In this document: positions 8,363-15,733 of the stretch, piece after piece
How the letters are laid out: the number at the start of each line of letters is the position of its first letter
How positions within the stretch are numbered: position 1 is the first letter of the stretch
From: Streptococcus sp. SN-1
GTDB lineage: Bacteria > Bacillota > Bacilli > Lactobacillales > Streptococcaceae
Direction: 5' to 3'
DNA length: 64,000 nt
Assembly (NCBI RefSeq): GCF_041154385.1
Contig: NZ_AP028929.1
Coordinates: 310,001-374,000 of the forward strand
The notes under the pieces: model-generated
Told to the model about the DNA's origin: nothing
Seen by the model: the letters and a program-made list of their open reading frames with translations, nothing else
Databases searched by the model: none
Made by a program: the position numbers and the translations under genes

Positions 8363-9346
8363 ATGGGTGGTGGATTATCATATAGTGATGCGGGGCTTCG
8401 TAATAGAAGTATTTTTTACAGACAAGATATAAATATATATGTCGAAGATACTGGCAAAGAATATGTTTATGAAGAGATATTTAAAAGATTACTAAAAAAT
8501 GATTACAGAATTGAAACAATACTTCCTTTGGGAGGAAAAACCAATGTATTAAAAGAATATATAATAAAGGGTGAATTTGATAATCGAGGAACGCCCAATA
8601 TATTTTTAGTAGATGGTGATTTTGATAGGTATATTAGCTATGATGTTGTTGGAAAAGGTGACTTTCCTGAGGAGACAGAAGCTAATTTAGAAGAGTTTGT
8701 AAGTAATAAAATTATCAATTCAGATTCAGTTATCTACTTGGAAACATATAATATTGAGAGTTATTATGTAGATGAGAATGCTTCAAAAAAATTTATTAAA
8801 GGTATGCTTCGTAAAACTGATATGGAGTTGTCTGTAATTCTGAATTTTGAATGTTGGAAAAATAGAATTGTATCTGAGTCTAAGGATTTATTTCTCTTAT
8901 ATTGCTTTTTAATTAAATATAGAAATTTATATGGTTCCAAATACAATGGGGCTACCTCTAGATTATCAATTTCCACTGTAGATCGACCGCCATTTTTATT
9001 TTTAGATTCAAAAACTGGATTTAAAAATGACTCAAACGAGTATGATGAATTAAAAAGAGAAGTTCTTGGTGGACTCAGTGTGGAAAATCCGGGACTTGAT
9101 CTTGATGAAGAACTGGAAAAAATAAAAAATGATTATGAAAATATAAATGGCAATGACTACTACAATCTAATTTGTGGGAAATTCCTTCTGACGAGTCTCC
9201 ACAAGTATCTGAAAAATATTTGTGGAAAAGATATTAAATTTCCACAACTTGAATGGAATCTAATTTGTGATTTTGATATTAATAAATTGAATTTCCTAAA
9301 AGAGAGGATTGACAGAATAATGATTAATCATTCGGCTAGTGAATAA
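8363..9346 (+). CDS. DUF4435 TOPRIM-like protein, AriB-like (PARIS) effector
   Basis: A 327-residue protein with the features of a TOPRIM fold in DUF4435 proteins: the acidic residue in INIYVEDTGKEYVYEEIF (E28), and the DxD motif in FLVDGDFDRY (D84, D86). The middle (VIYLETYNIESYYVDENA, about residues 130-147) matches the conserved NIE.Y segment of DUF4435. It starts 15 bases after the ATPase gene with AGGAGAG upstream of ATG, and ends in a strong terminator, so the two form one operon. In PARIS, AriB is held by AriA and, when released, acts as a nuclease that stops growth. The assignment is by motif and neighbourhood, not by alignment. Confidence 0.72.
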   Translation: MGGGLSYSDAGLRNRSIFYRQDINIYVEDTGKEYVYEEIFKRLLKNDYRIETILPLGGKTNVLKEYIIKGEFDNRGTPNIFLVDGDFDRYISYDVVGKGDFPEETEANLEEFVSNKIINSDSVIYLETYNIESYYVDENASKKFIKGMLRKTDMELSVILNFECWKNRIVSESKDLFLLYCFLIKYRNLYGSKYNGATSRLSISTVDRPPFLFLDSKTGFKNDSNEYDELKREVLGGLSVENPGLDLDEELEKIKNDYENINGNDYYNLICGKFLLTSLHKYLKNICGKDIKFPQLEWNLICDFDINKLNFLKERIDRIMINHSASE

Positions 9347-9375
9347 GTAGACATCCGTCCAATGTCATTAAGTTA

Positions 9376-9414
9376 AGAAATTCAAATACAATTCTGTATT
9401 TGGGTTTCTTTTTT
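9376..9414 (+). terminator. Terminator of the ATPase/DUF4435 operon
   Basis: A 15-bp stem with two G-U pairs (AGAAATTCAAATACA against TGTATTTGGGTTTCT), a four-base loop, then six T residues. Confidence 0.88.
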
Positions 9415-9531
9415 ATGTGATAAACTATAGTTAAGGAGGTATTTCGTAAGCGCGTCATAACAAGGTATCTATTATTCATGGAGCTCCTCCTGTATACTAT
9501 TAGTAAAGTAAAACTATTGGAGGATATTTAA

Positions 9532-9717
9532 ATGCCACAACCTATTGTTCCTGTAGAGCTTAGACAATCTCGTTGTTTTGATTCTAAAAAGAGAAATGAT
9601 ATTCTGCTTAAAATTCGTATTGGCAAGCTTGAACTAAGTTTTTTTCAATCTCTCAATCTCGAAATGATAGAATAGCTTTTGGATAAGGTGTTGCTCTATG
9701 ACAATTCATCTATCTAG
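9532..9717 (+). pseudogene. IS66 tnpA remnant with a premature stop
   Basis: From ATG after TTGGAGGATAT, the frame encodes 47 residues (MPQPIVPVELRQSRCF onward) and stops at TAG 9673. The same frame continues after the stop as LLDKVLLYDNSSI, overlapping the tnpB start as tnpA normally does. CAG to TAG is the likely change. The preserved part is short for TnpA, so the middle is probably also deleted. Confidence 0.6.
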
Positions 9718-10048
9718 CCTAGGGCAAGTCTATCTCGTATGTGGGAAAACGGATATGAGGCAAGGCATTGATTCACTGGCTTATCTCGTTAAAACCCATT
9801 TTGAATTGGATCCTTTCTCAGGTCAAGTCTTTCTCTTTTGTGGTGGACGTAAAGACCGCTTTAAAGCCCTTTACTGGGATGGTCAAGGATTTTGGCTACT
9901 TTATAAACGCTTTGAGAATGGTAAACTGACTTGGCCAAGTACAGAAAAGGATGTCAAAGCTCTCACACCTGAACAAGTAGATTGGCTTATGAAGGGCTTT
10001 TCTATAACTCCCCAAATAAATTCATCAGAAAGTCGTGATTTCTATTGA
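9698..10048 (+). CDS. tnpB: IS66 family accessory protein TnpB (IS66 Orf2)
   Basis: 116 residues, full length for the IS66 Orf2-like family. Diagnostic segments are LVCGKTDMRQGIDSLAYLV near the N terminus, GQVFLFCGGRKDRFKALYWD in the middle, and GFWLLYKRFENGKLTWP after it. Required together with TnpC for IS66 transposition; its exact biochemical role is not established. Since tnpC is truncated here, the gene is probably without function. Confidence 0.88.
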   Translation: MTIHLSSLGQVYLVCGKTDMRQGIDSLAYLVKTHFELDPFSGQVFLFCGGRKDRFKALYWDGQGFWLLYKRFENGKLTWPSTEKDVKALTPEQVDWLMKGFSITPQINSSESRDFY

Positions 10049-10101
10049 AATGAGGACTTTCTTTTTAGTATAATGAAGTTAGAAAACAAGTAGGGAAGCC
10101 C

Positions 10102-10284
10102 ATGGAAGAATTATTGAAAATCATTCAACAACAGAGTGTTACAATTAATGGTCTCACCAATGAACTTGCCCTTCTTCGTGAACAAGTGACTTATCTGACT
10201 CAAAAGCTCTATGTAAAATCCTCTGAGAAAGGTGTATGCCCCTCTGGACAACTCAATCTAGACTCTGGTAATTTGGGCTTGTAG
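10102..10284 (+). pseudogene. Truncated IS66 transposase tnpC
   Basis: Only about the first 55 residues of TnpC remain: a leucine-rich coiled coil (INGLTNELALLREQVTYLTQ) and KLYVKSSEK. A full IS66 transposase has roughly 500 residues including zinc-binding and DDE domains, all absent. After codon ~55 the sequence no longer resembles the family. Confidence 0.75.
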
Positions 10285-10402
10285 CCCTGGTTCAAACCAC
10301 CCGTTAGACGGGTGGTCATGATTATTTTTACAAATTCAAAGTTGTAAAAATTAAGTTAAACTATAACTAAAAAAAATTTTTTGAACAAAAATAGCTAAAA
10401 AT
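10285..10402. other. Junction region with a 9-bp perfect hairpin
   Basis: ACCACCCGT (10296-10304) and ACGGGTGGT (10308-10316) form a perfect 9-bp stem with a 3-base loop at the point where the IS66 remnant ends. Such GC hairpins followed by TCATGATT are found at the right ends of IS200/IS605-type elements, so this could be a second transposon scar. No gene is visible. Confidence 0.4.
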
Positions 10403-10689
10403 GTACGTTATCAAAGTGAAAACTGGAATTTTTTCAAATGTACACCTTAATGAAAGTGTTTATTGATAAAATTCAAAATCCTGTTAAATCAAGGTTTTTA
10501 GGCTTATAAGGGATTTAAAAGGGGGTGATTTTGTACATTCTGTATCTAAGCCGCTAAAATAAAAAAATGTACTTTATCTTGCCTTAAAATAAAGTACATT
10601 TCAATTATAAAGTACATTTTTTAAATATTGTACATTATGCTTTAAACTCAGTCGTATCAAGGGTTTATCCACTATCTAGGGAAAAGTAC
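10403..10689. repeat. Cluster of eight GTAC-centred repeats
   Basis: GTAC occurs at 10403, 10440, 10533, 10569, 10594, 10612, 10630 and 10686, mostly as AAATGTAC or GTACATTT. AAATGTACTTTAT (10565-10577) and ATAAAGTACATTT (10589-10601) are a perfect 13-bp inverted repeat, and the latter recurs exactly at 10607-10619. A longer near-perfect inverted repeat (AAAACTGGAATTTTTT at 10419 and its complement near 10690) flanks the cluster. The array lies upstream of the toxin operon and has no gene. Confidence 0.75.
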
Positions 10690-10962
10690 AAAAATTTCCA
10701 GTTTTTAGGTATTTCGTTTAGTTTATAAAAACTAGATAAGGTAAGGGGTTTGATAATCTAAAGGATCTCTCAGAATTTCATTTTTTATCGGATATGGTTA
10801 ATGAAAATTAAAAAATGTAATAATAAACAGAACCCAGAATGATAGTTTTATTATATATCTAATAATATAAAAATCTAGAAAAAGAGAAATTAGATGAAAA
10901 AATACTATAATTGTGATACAATTACTATTAGTAAATTTAAACGAAACTAAGAGGATATATTT
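10690..10962. other. AT-rich leader of the toxin-antitoxin-chaperone operon
   Basis: Very AT-rich. The right part (10860-10940) includes several TATAAT-like hexamers, for example ACTATAAT near 10905, so a promoter is likely, but no single -35/-10 pair stands out. A GAGGA ribosome binding site sits at 10951. Confidence 0.35.
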
Positions 10963-11529
10963 GTGAAAAATGTAATTTCTTTGTATCATACTAATTTTGA
11001 ATCATCCATTAGTTCATTTAAAGAAACAAAAGAATTAAAAGTAAGTAGCCATGCCGACGATAAGGAATGGGGTGGAACTGGGATGTACTTCTGGGACAAC
11101 ACTGGAAATGCAAAATATTGGTATGATCAGAAGAAAAAAAAAAGCACAGCTTCACCAATAGAAATTACAAAATGTCATGTTGAGTTTGATGTTGATAATG
11201 ATATTTTAGATTTAACAAATTATTACATCGAGGAGCTGTTTCAAAAAACTCTTAATTTATTACCAAAGAAAAAAAAATTAAAATTATCTACTGCCCCTAT
11301 TGGAGATAAGATTGACTTTTATTGTGAGTATTTTGATATAAAAATAGTAAAATTTTTTGGGAAGTATTGTAATACTCCTAAGACTAGCTTATTTGATTCA
11401 GACGATACAAATCAAAAAATTACTAATCAGGTAAAAGTTATTTATTGTCTCAAAGAGTCGGGGATAAATATTATAAAAGGTGATATAGAGGTAGTTAGTA
11501 TAGAAGAGGTGTATAGATGTCGTTATTAG
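10963..11529 (+). CDS. ADP-ribosyltransferase-like toxin, CmdT-like
   Basis: 188 residues, GTG start with GAGGA seven bases upstream. The N terminus reads ISLYHTNFESSISSF and, after a short gap, WGGTGMYFWDNTGNAKYW. This is the YH.t ... G.GmYFw ... A..W arrangement of ADP-ribosyltransferase folds (candidate H9 and Y42), with a candidate acidic residue near the C terminus in VSIEEVYR. It overlaps a small gene by 13 bases, which is followed by a SecB-like chaperone gene. Toxin, antitoxin and SecB-like chaperone in this order match CmdTAC, whose toxin ADP-ribosylates mRNA upon phage infection. The fold assignment is by motif reading; sequence identity to known CmdT is unknown. Confidence 0.62.
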   Translation: MKNVISLYHTNFESSISSFKETKELKVSSHADDKEWGGTGMYFWDNTGNAKYWYDQKKKKSTASPIEITKCHVEFDVDNDILDLTNYYIEELFQKTLNLLPKKKKLKLSTAPIGDKIDFYCEYFDIKIVKFFGKYCNTPKTSLFDSDDTNQKITNQVKVIYCLKESGINIIKGDIEVVSIEEVYRCRY

Positions 11530-11810
11530 AAAGAATGAATGAGTTTATTGCTAAATTAGAATCTGATGATCAAGAATTTCTGAAAGATCTTGATTCACAA
11601 TTTCAAAAGTATTGTGAAGAAAAAGAGAAAAAGAATACGGTAATTCCTGGTATCAGTATACAGATGTCAACGATGGCGAAAAAGAATAATTTACCATCGA
11701 AAAGTAAATGTCTGGATAGAACCCTCATTAGAGAAAAAAGATACGGTAAAAATTATAAAAGTATTTCTATTAAATCTTTAAGTAGCTACGATTATAATGG
11801 TGCAGCGTAA
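11517..11810 (+). CDS. Putative antitoxin of a toxin-antitoxin-chaperone operon, CmdA-like
   Basis: 97 residues overlapping the toxin gene by 13 bases, which implies coupled expression. The N-terminal half is acidic and helical (MNEFIAKLESDDQEFLKDL). The C-terminal half is basic with hydrophobic alternation (YKSISIKSLSSYDYNG), and could be the chaperone-addiction segment that SecB-like proteins bind in TAC systems. I do not recognise a named family; the call comes from size, overlap and the neighbours. An AGAGGTG ribosome binding site lies inside the toxin gene. Confidence 0.5.
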   Translation: MSLLERMNEFIAKLESDDQEFLKDLDSQFQKYCEEKEKKNTVIPGISIQMSTMAKKNNLPSKSKCLDRTLIREKRYGKNYKSISIKSLSSYDYNGAA

Positions 11811-11819
11811 GGAGAGAAA

Positions 11820-12203
11820 ATGGAACCAACAATTTCTTTAGAAAAGTATGAGATTGAAGAAATCACCTATTCACGAATAGTCGACGAGTCAGATTTTCAA
11901 TCAGAAAATTTGCAAGTTTCAGTTAAGTCAGGCTTAACTGAAGATAAAAAATTTGGTAAAGTTACATTGGAAGCTAAATTTTTTGACGATGAAAAAAATA
12001 AAAAAGTTTCAGCTAGAATCAGTGGTTATTATACAATCAATGTAGAAGAAGATAGTGAAAAATATATTGCCATTAATGGAACTGCAATATTGTTTCCTTA
12101 TTTGCGGAGTGCAATATCAATGATTTCAACTCTAGATAGTCAGGATGCTGTTTTAATTCCCACAATAAATGTTTTATCAATACTTGAAAATCAAGAAGAG
12201 TGA
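11820..12203 (+). CDS. SecB-like chaperone, CmdC-like
   Basis: 127 residues, close to the length of SecB-like proteins. The C-terminal half has the SecB hallmark: NGTAILFPYLRSAIS (residues 86-100) and, after the variable loop, AVLIPTINVLSIL. The beta-rich N-terminal part fits the SecB fold. Streptococci do not use SecB for secretion, so a SecB-like gene directly behind a toxin-antitoxin pair indicates a TAC chaperone that stabilises the antitoxin. It starts 9 bases after the antitoxin stop with AAGGAGAG upstream and is the last gene before the right attachment repeat. Confidence 0.72.
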   Translation: MEPTISLEKYEIEEITYSRIVDESDFQSENLQVSVKSGLTEDKKFGKVTLEAKFFDDEKNKKVSARISGYYTINVEEDSEKYIAINGTAILFPYLRSAISMISTLDSQDAVLIPTINVLSILENQEE

Positions 12204-12352
12204 AGAATTTTTGTTATGTATTATTTACAGCGTTAAACTATTCCCTTATTTAAAAAATACTGATTCATATTTTATGAAATTAATAAGAAGATATCGTTCT
12301 GAAAAACCTTGATATTGCGCTGTTTTTAGTCCAACTGAAAATTATTCTTGTT

Positions 12353-12403
12353 AAACCAGGTCTTAAGAAAGCTCGTAAAGCATCACAATTTAGTAAACGT
12401 TAA
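12353..12403 (+). repeat. Right attachment site: duplicated rpsI 3' end
   Basis: The first 38 bases are identical to 4889-4926. The frame encodes [16 protein letters not shown] and a stop, the exact RpsI C terminus, but the last codons differ synonymously (TTTAGTAAACGT against TTCTCAAAACGT). This looks like the 3' end of another rpsI allele left after site-specific integration. Confidence 0.85.
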
Positions 12404-12429
12404 TTCGAAAGAATTACTATACTTACAAA

Positions 12430-12454
12430 GAGCACCTTTAGGGGTGTTCTTTTT
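12430..12454 (+). terminator. Terminator behind the duplicated rpsI end
   Basis: GAGCACC paired with GGTGTTC, six-base loop, then five T residues. It sits where an rpsI terminator would be and differs from the one at 4966. Confidence 0.8.
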
Positions 12455-12545
12455 GTACTTTCTTACTAAATTGGTGCAATTGACACAGTTGTTGCGACTT
12501 TAGTCGCTTGCAAATGTGGCTGCAACCGGACAAGTCAGTTGTCTT

Positions 12546-12594
12546 AAAACGTTAATCAATACTATACTATCAACGTTTCAAATCACTCGAAAGT
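12546..12594 (+). repeat. Third rpsI-end remnant
   Basis: AAAACGTTAATCAATAC, then TATCAACGTTTCAAA and CACTC, closely matching the sequence spanning the rpsI stop and its downstream flank at 4930-4973. It suggests an earlier or stacked integration at the same site, about 140 bases beyond the right att repeat. Confidence 0.65.
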
Positions 12595-12599
12595 TTACC

Positions 12600-12850
12600 T
12601 TATTGTTTCTTTTTATATTCTTAAGAAATCAAAAGCAACATAAGTCGTCAACTCTTTATTATAAAAACATTAATTAGCATTCTAGTATTATCTTCAGTCT
12701 AAAATCAGTATTTTGAGTTGTACGAAATCAGTTTTTGAATTTTGTCTTGTCTTACTTCATTTTCCCCTGAAGTTAAGTTTTTACTCAGAATCATTAGTTA
12801 AAAAGGAAAAAGAACTAGTTTTATATTTGGATTTGAAGTTTATAAAATTT
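12600..12850. other. Intergenic stretch with no recognised gene
   Basis: AT-rich sequence between the third rpsI remnant and the promoter of the Fic-like module. No ORF with a ribosome binding site and no clear repeat was seen. Confidence 0.5.
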
Positions 12851-12879
12851 TTAAAAGCTACAGAGAAACATGGTATAAT
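12851..12879 (+). promoter_or_regulatory. Promoter of the VbhA/Fic-like module
   Basis: Extended -10 TGGTATAAT at 12871-12879 with a weak TTAAAA -35 17 bases upstream. AAAGGAGGT and the first gene follow. Confidence 0.65.
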
Positions 12880-12899
12880 GTAACTAAAGGAGGTAGCAT

Positions 12900-13076
12900 A
12901 TGTCCTTAGATATAGATAAAGAAAAGATGACAATCATGGGAGTAGCTTTTGAAAACCGATCCGTTTTTAAGAGTGTTTGGTATGCTTTAAGTACAAGTAT
13001 GATTGAAGGATGGCGACCTACGGTTAGTGATGTTGAAAAATTACGAGATGAAGCTCTTGATCTGGGAATGGCTTAA
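12900..13076 (+). CDS. VbhA-like antitoxin of a Fic module
   Basis: 58 residues (MSLDIDKEKMTIMGVAFENR ...) with the strong AAAGGAGGT ribosome binding site. Small helical proteins with an internal S-ARSLEG-like segment placed immediately upstream of Fic genes are VbhA-type antitoxins that block AMPylation. Here YALSTSMIEGWRPTVSDVEK resembles that inhibitory helix followed by the usual W.PT..DV segment, though the inhibitory glutamate is in the form MIEGW. Its stop overlaps the start of the Fic-like gene by one base (TAATG). Confidence 0.6.
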   Translation: MSLDIDKEKMTIMGVAFENRSVFKSVWYALSTSMIEGWRPTVSDVEKLRDEALDLGMA

Positions 13077-13417
13077 TGAAGCGTAAATGTTATTATTCTT
13101 ATGACTATATTGATCCAGATGATTTATATACCTATCCGGTTTCTTCAGTTCTAAGAAATAAGCAGGAAGAACGAGATGAGCAAAAAGCATGTGAGCTGGA
13201 ATATCATATGGTAGCAAGTCAGAGTTTGAAATTATTTATCAATCCTATCTTAGAAAAGTTGAAAAGTGATAACTCTTTAATAAACTTTTGGTTTTTTAAA
13301 AGATATTTTGTCCACTACATTTTTTCAATTGAGTATCATTTGTCACAGATAGAACATTGCATTCAGAATAATGAAAAACGCATCAAAATGGTGCGTTCTG
13401 TTTTTATGCTACCATAA
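13076..13417 (+). pseudogene. Truncated Fic-family AMPylase toxin
   Basis: The first ~58 residues match the start of Fic toxins: a YxYPxSSVLRNKxxxRDEQ motif (residues 19-36) and LEYHMVASQSLKLFINPI. After that the Fic domain, including the HxFxxGNG motif, is absent and replaced by about 55 unrelated residues. The reading frame runs into a hairpin (AACGCATC/GGTGCGTT followed by TTTTT near 13376-13403) that probably terminates transcription. The toxin is therefore almost certainly inactive while its antitoxin remains intact. Confidence 0.6.
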
Positions 13418-13432
13418 AAGGAGGACAACAAA

Positions 13433-15646
13433 TTGAAAATTTTTAAGGGAGAGTTTTATCGAATCTCTGTATTAACAGACAAGTTAGTAAGGTTAGAATA
13501 CTCTCAAACTGGAAGTTTTGAGGATAGAACTACACAACTTATCTATAATAGAGATTTTGGTCAAGTTTCGTTAGATTATATCGAGACATCAAACGTACTA
13601 GATATTATGACGGACTATTTTCATCTGCACTTTAATAAAGGAGAATTTAACGCCGAAAATTTATTTATAGAATTAAAAGGAAATTTTGCCGTATATGGTA
13701 GTCGCTGGTATTTTGGTGAATCTATTGAAACGTTAAAAGGAACAGCTCGGACTCTGGATAAGGCAGATGGAGCAATCTCGTTAGAAGATGGAATTATTAG
13801 CCGAAATGGTATAGCCTTATTGGATGATTCTCAAGGATTTATTTGGGATGAACAGTCTGGTTATATTGAGAGAGAAAATCAAATTGATCTCTATTTCTTT
13901 GCCTATGGGCATGATTATAGAGGAGCAATCAGAGACTTTTACCATTTGACTGGTTCAACACCCTTGTTGCCAAGATATGCTTTAGGCAATTGGTGGAGTA
14001 GGTATTGGCCTTATACGTCGGATGAATACTTGAATTTAATAGATAGATTTAAAACAGAGAAAATTCCGTTATCTATTGGTGTTTTAGATATGGATTGGCA
14101 TATAACTGAAATTCCAGCCCGTTTTGGAAGTGGCTGGACAGGATATAGTTGGAATAGAAACTTAATACCTAATCCAGAACAGTTATTGCAACAACTTCAT
14201 GATAGAAAGTTAAAACTCTCTTTAAATGTCCATCCTGCTGATGGTATACGGGCTTATGAAGAAGCTTATCCTCGGGTCGCAAAACGATTGGGGTTAAATG
14301 TAGAATTAGAGGAACCTGCCATTTTTGATTTTTTTAATCCCTCTTTTAGAGAAGCCTACTTTAAAGATGTTCATTATGCGCTAGAAAAGCAGGGAGTAGA
14401 TTTTTGGTGGATTGACTGGCAACAGGGGACTCAAGGCATGTTGGATCCACTATGGCTTTTAAACCATTATCACTATCAGGACAGTTGTAAAAATGAAGAA
14501 GGTGGCTTGATTTTATCAAGGTATGCGGGTCCTGGTAGTCACCGTTATCCTGTTGGTTTTTCAGGAGATACCATTATTAGTTGGAATTCCTTAAGATTTC
14601 AACCTTATTTTACAGCGACAGCATCAAATATCGGTTATAGTTGGTGGAGCCATGATATCGGTGGACACATGCTGGGGGATTATGACGAAGAGCTACAAAC
14701 CAGATGGCTACAGTTTGGCATTTTTAGTCCGATTACTCGATTACATAGTTCTAGAAGTCCCTTTAATAGTAAAGAATCTTGGTTTTTTTCAGAAACAACA
14801 TCTAAGATTATGAAGAAATACCTTCGTTTGAGACATCAGATGATTCCATATCTATATACCATGAATGTAAAGACACACGAGGAAGGTGCTCCATTAATCA
14901 GCCCAATGTATTATTTCTACCCAGAAAATGATGAGAGCTATAATGTTCCAAATCAATACTTTTTTGGAACAGAACTGATGGTGGCTCCCATCGTAGAAAA
15001 GATGGATTTGGCATTCCAATCTGCAAAAGTGGATGTATGGTTCCCTGAAGGTGAATGGTGTGACTTCTTTTCAGAGAAAAAGTACACAGGTGGTGTGAAG
15101 TTGAGTGTTTATAGAGACATTTCGACGATACCTGTGTTTGCAAAAAGTGGTGCAATCATTCCCTTGGTTGGTTCTGAGATAGATATGGGTGTTGATTTAC
15201 CTGAAGTTGTAGATTGGTATGTATTCCCAGGCAAACAACATTCTTTTGAAATGATTGAAGATCAAAATGGTCAAAGATATAAAACAAGATTATCAATCGA
15301 TTGGGAAATGGGAATGCTAGAGTTAGCATTACAAGGAGATTCTAGTATCGTTCCAAGTAATAGAAAGCATAGAATTCATTTTAAAGGAACGAATGTGTCT
15401 ATAATTGAATTGCCAAATAAGAATGATACAGCTAGATTTGAATGGAAAGATAATAAAAGGACATCTCTGAATGACGAAGTTTTCAGACTACTAAAGACAG
15501 CTTCTCTTCCATATGAATTAAAAGATAGATTGTTAAATCAATTCATCAATGCCAAAAATTCTCATGAGTTAATGAATATCTTGCATCATCAGGATAAGGA
15601 ATTGAGAGGGCGTTTGTTGGAAATGATATTTACTAATGAAAACTAA
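13433..15646 (+). CDS. Glycoside hydrolase family 31 (alpha-glucosidase/alpha-xylosidase type)
   Basis: 737 residues. TTG start with AAAGGAGG eight bases upstream; no nearer ATG fits the family start. The GH31 barrel is clear: ALGNWWSRYWPYTSDEYL, then SIGVLDMDWH, the catalytic nucleophile in VDFWWIDWQQG, the conserved WWSHDIGGHMLGDYDEEL, and FGIFSPITRLHSSRSPF. No signal peptide is seen, so it acts in the cytoplasm on imported oligosaccharides. The C-terminal ~150 residues are beta-rich and then helical. Pneumococci carry such a gene in this chromosomal neighbourhood. Substrate cannot be decided from sequence. Confidence 0.9.
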   Translation: MKIFKGEFYRISVLTDKLVRLEYSQTGSFEDRTTQLIYNRDFGQVSLDYIETSNVLDIMTDYFHLHFNKGEFNAENLFIELKGNFAVYGSRWYFGESIETLKGTARTLDKADGAISLEDGIISRNGIALLDDSQGFIWDEQSGYIERENQIDLYFFAYGHDYRGAIRDFYHLTGSTPLLPRYALGNWWSRYWPYTSDEYLNLIDRFKTEKIPLSIGVLDMDWHITEIPARFGSGWTGYSWNRNLIPNPEQLLQQLHDRKLKLSLNVHPADGIRAYEEAYPRVAKRLGLNVELEEPAIFDFFNPSFREAYFKDVHYALEKQGVDFWWIDWQQGTQGMLDPLWLLNHYHYQDSCKNEEGGLILSRYAGPGSHRYPVGFSGDTIISWNSLRFQPYFTATASNIGYSWWSHDIGGHMLGDYDEELQTRWLQFGIFSPITRLHSSRSPFNSKESWFFSETTSKIMKKYLRLRHQMIPYLYTMNVKTHEEGAPLISPMYYFYPENDESYNVPNQYFFGTELMVAPIVEKMDLAFQSAKVDVWFPEGEWCDFFSEKKYTGGVKLSVYRDISTIPVFAKSGAIIPLVGSEIDMGVDLPEVVDWYVFPGKQHSFEMIEDQNGQRYKTRLSIDWEMGMLELALQGDSSIVPSNRKHRIHFKGTNVSIIELPNKNDTARFEWKDNKRTSLNDEVFRLLKTASLPYELKDRLLNQFINAKNSHELMNILHHQDKELRGRLLEMIFTNEN

Positions 15647-15733
15647 TTGAGACATTTCGTACACAATTTCTATTCTTTAATTACTAATTATTATTTTTTA
15701 ATGTGTAATAGTTTTACATCTCTATGCTTATTG

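Larger units (their letters stand above)
9446..10284 (+). mobile_element. IS66-family insertion sequence, right-truncated remnant
   Basis: It begins with GTAAGCG, the terminal sequence typical of IS66 elements, and carries tnpA (damaged), tnpB (intact) and the first 60 codons of tnpC in the usual order. The transposase body and the right end are missing, so the element cannot move by itself. Confidence 0.75.

Noticed and set aside
13250-13417. Second half of the Fic-like ORF as a real domain
   Set aside because: Its residues match no Fic part, other frames do not restore one, and the ORF end runs through a terminator-like hairpin, so it is probably read-through sequence.
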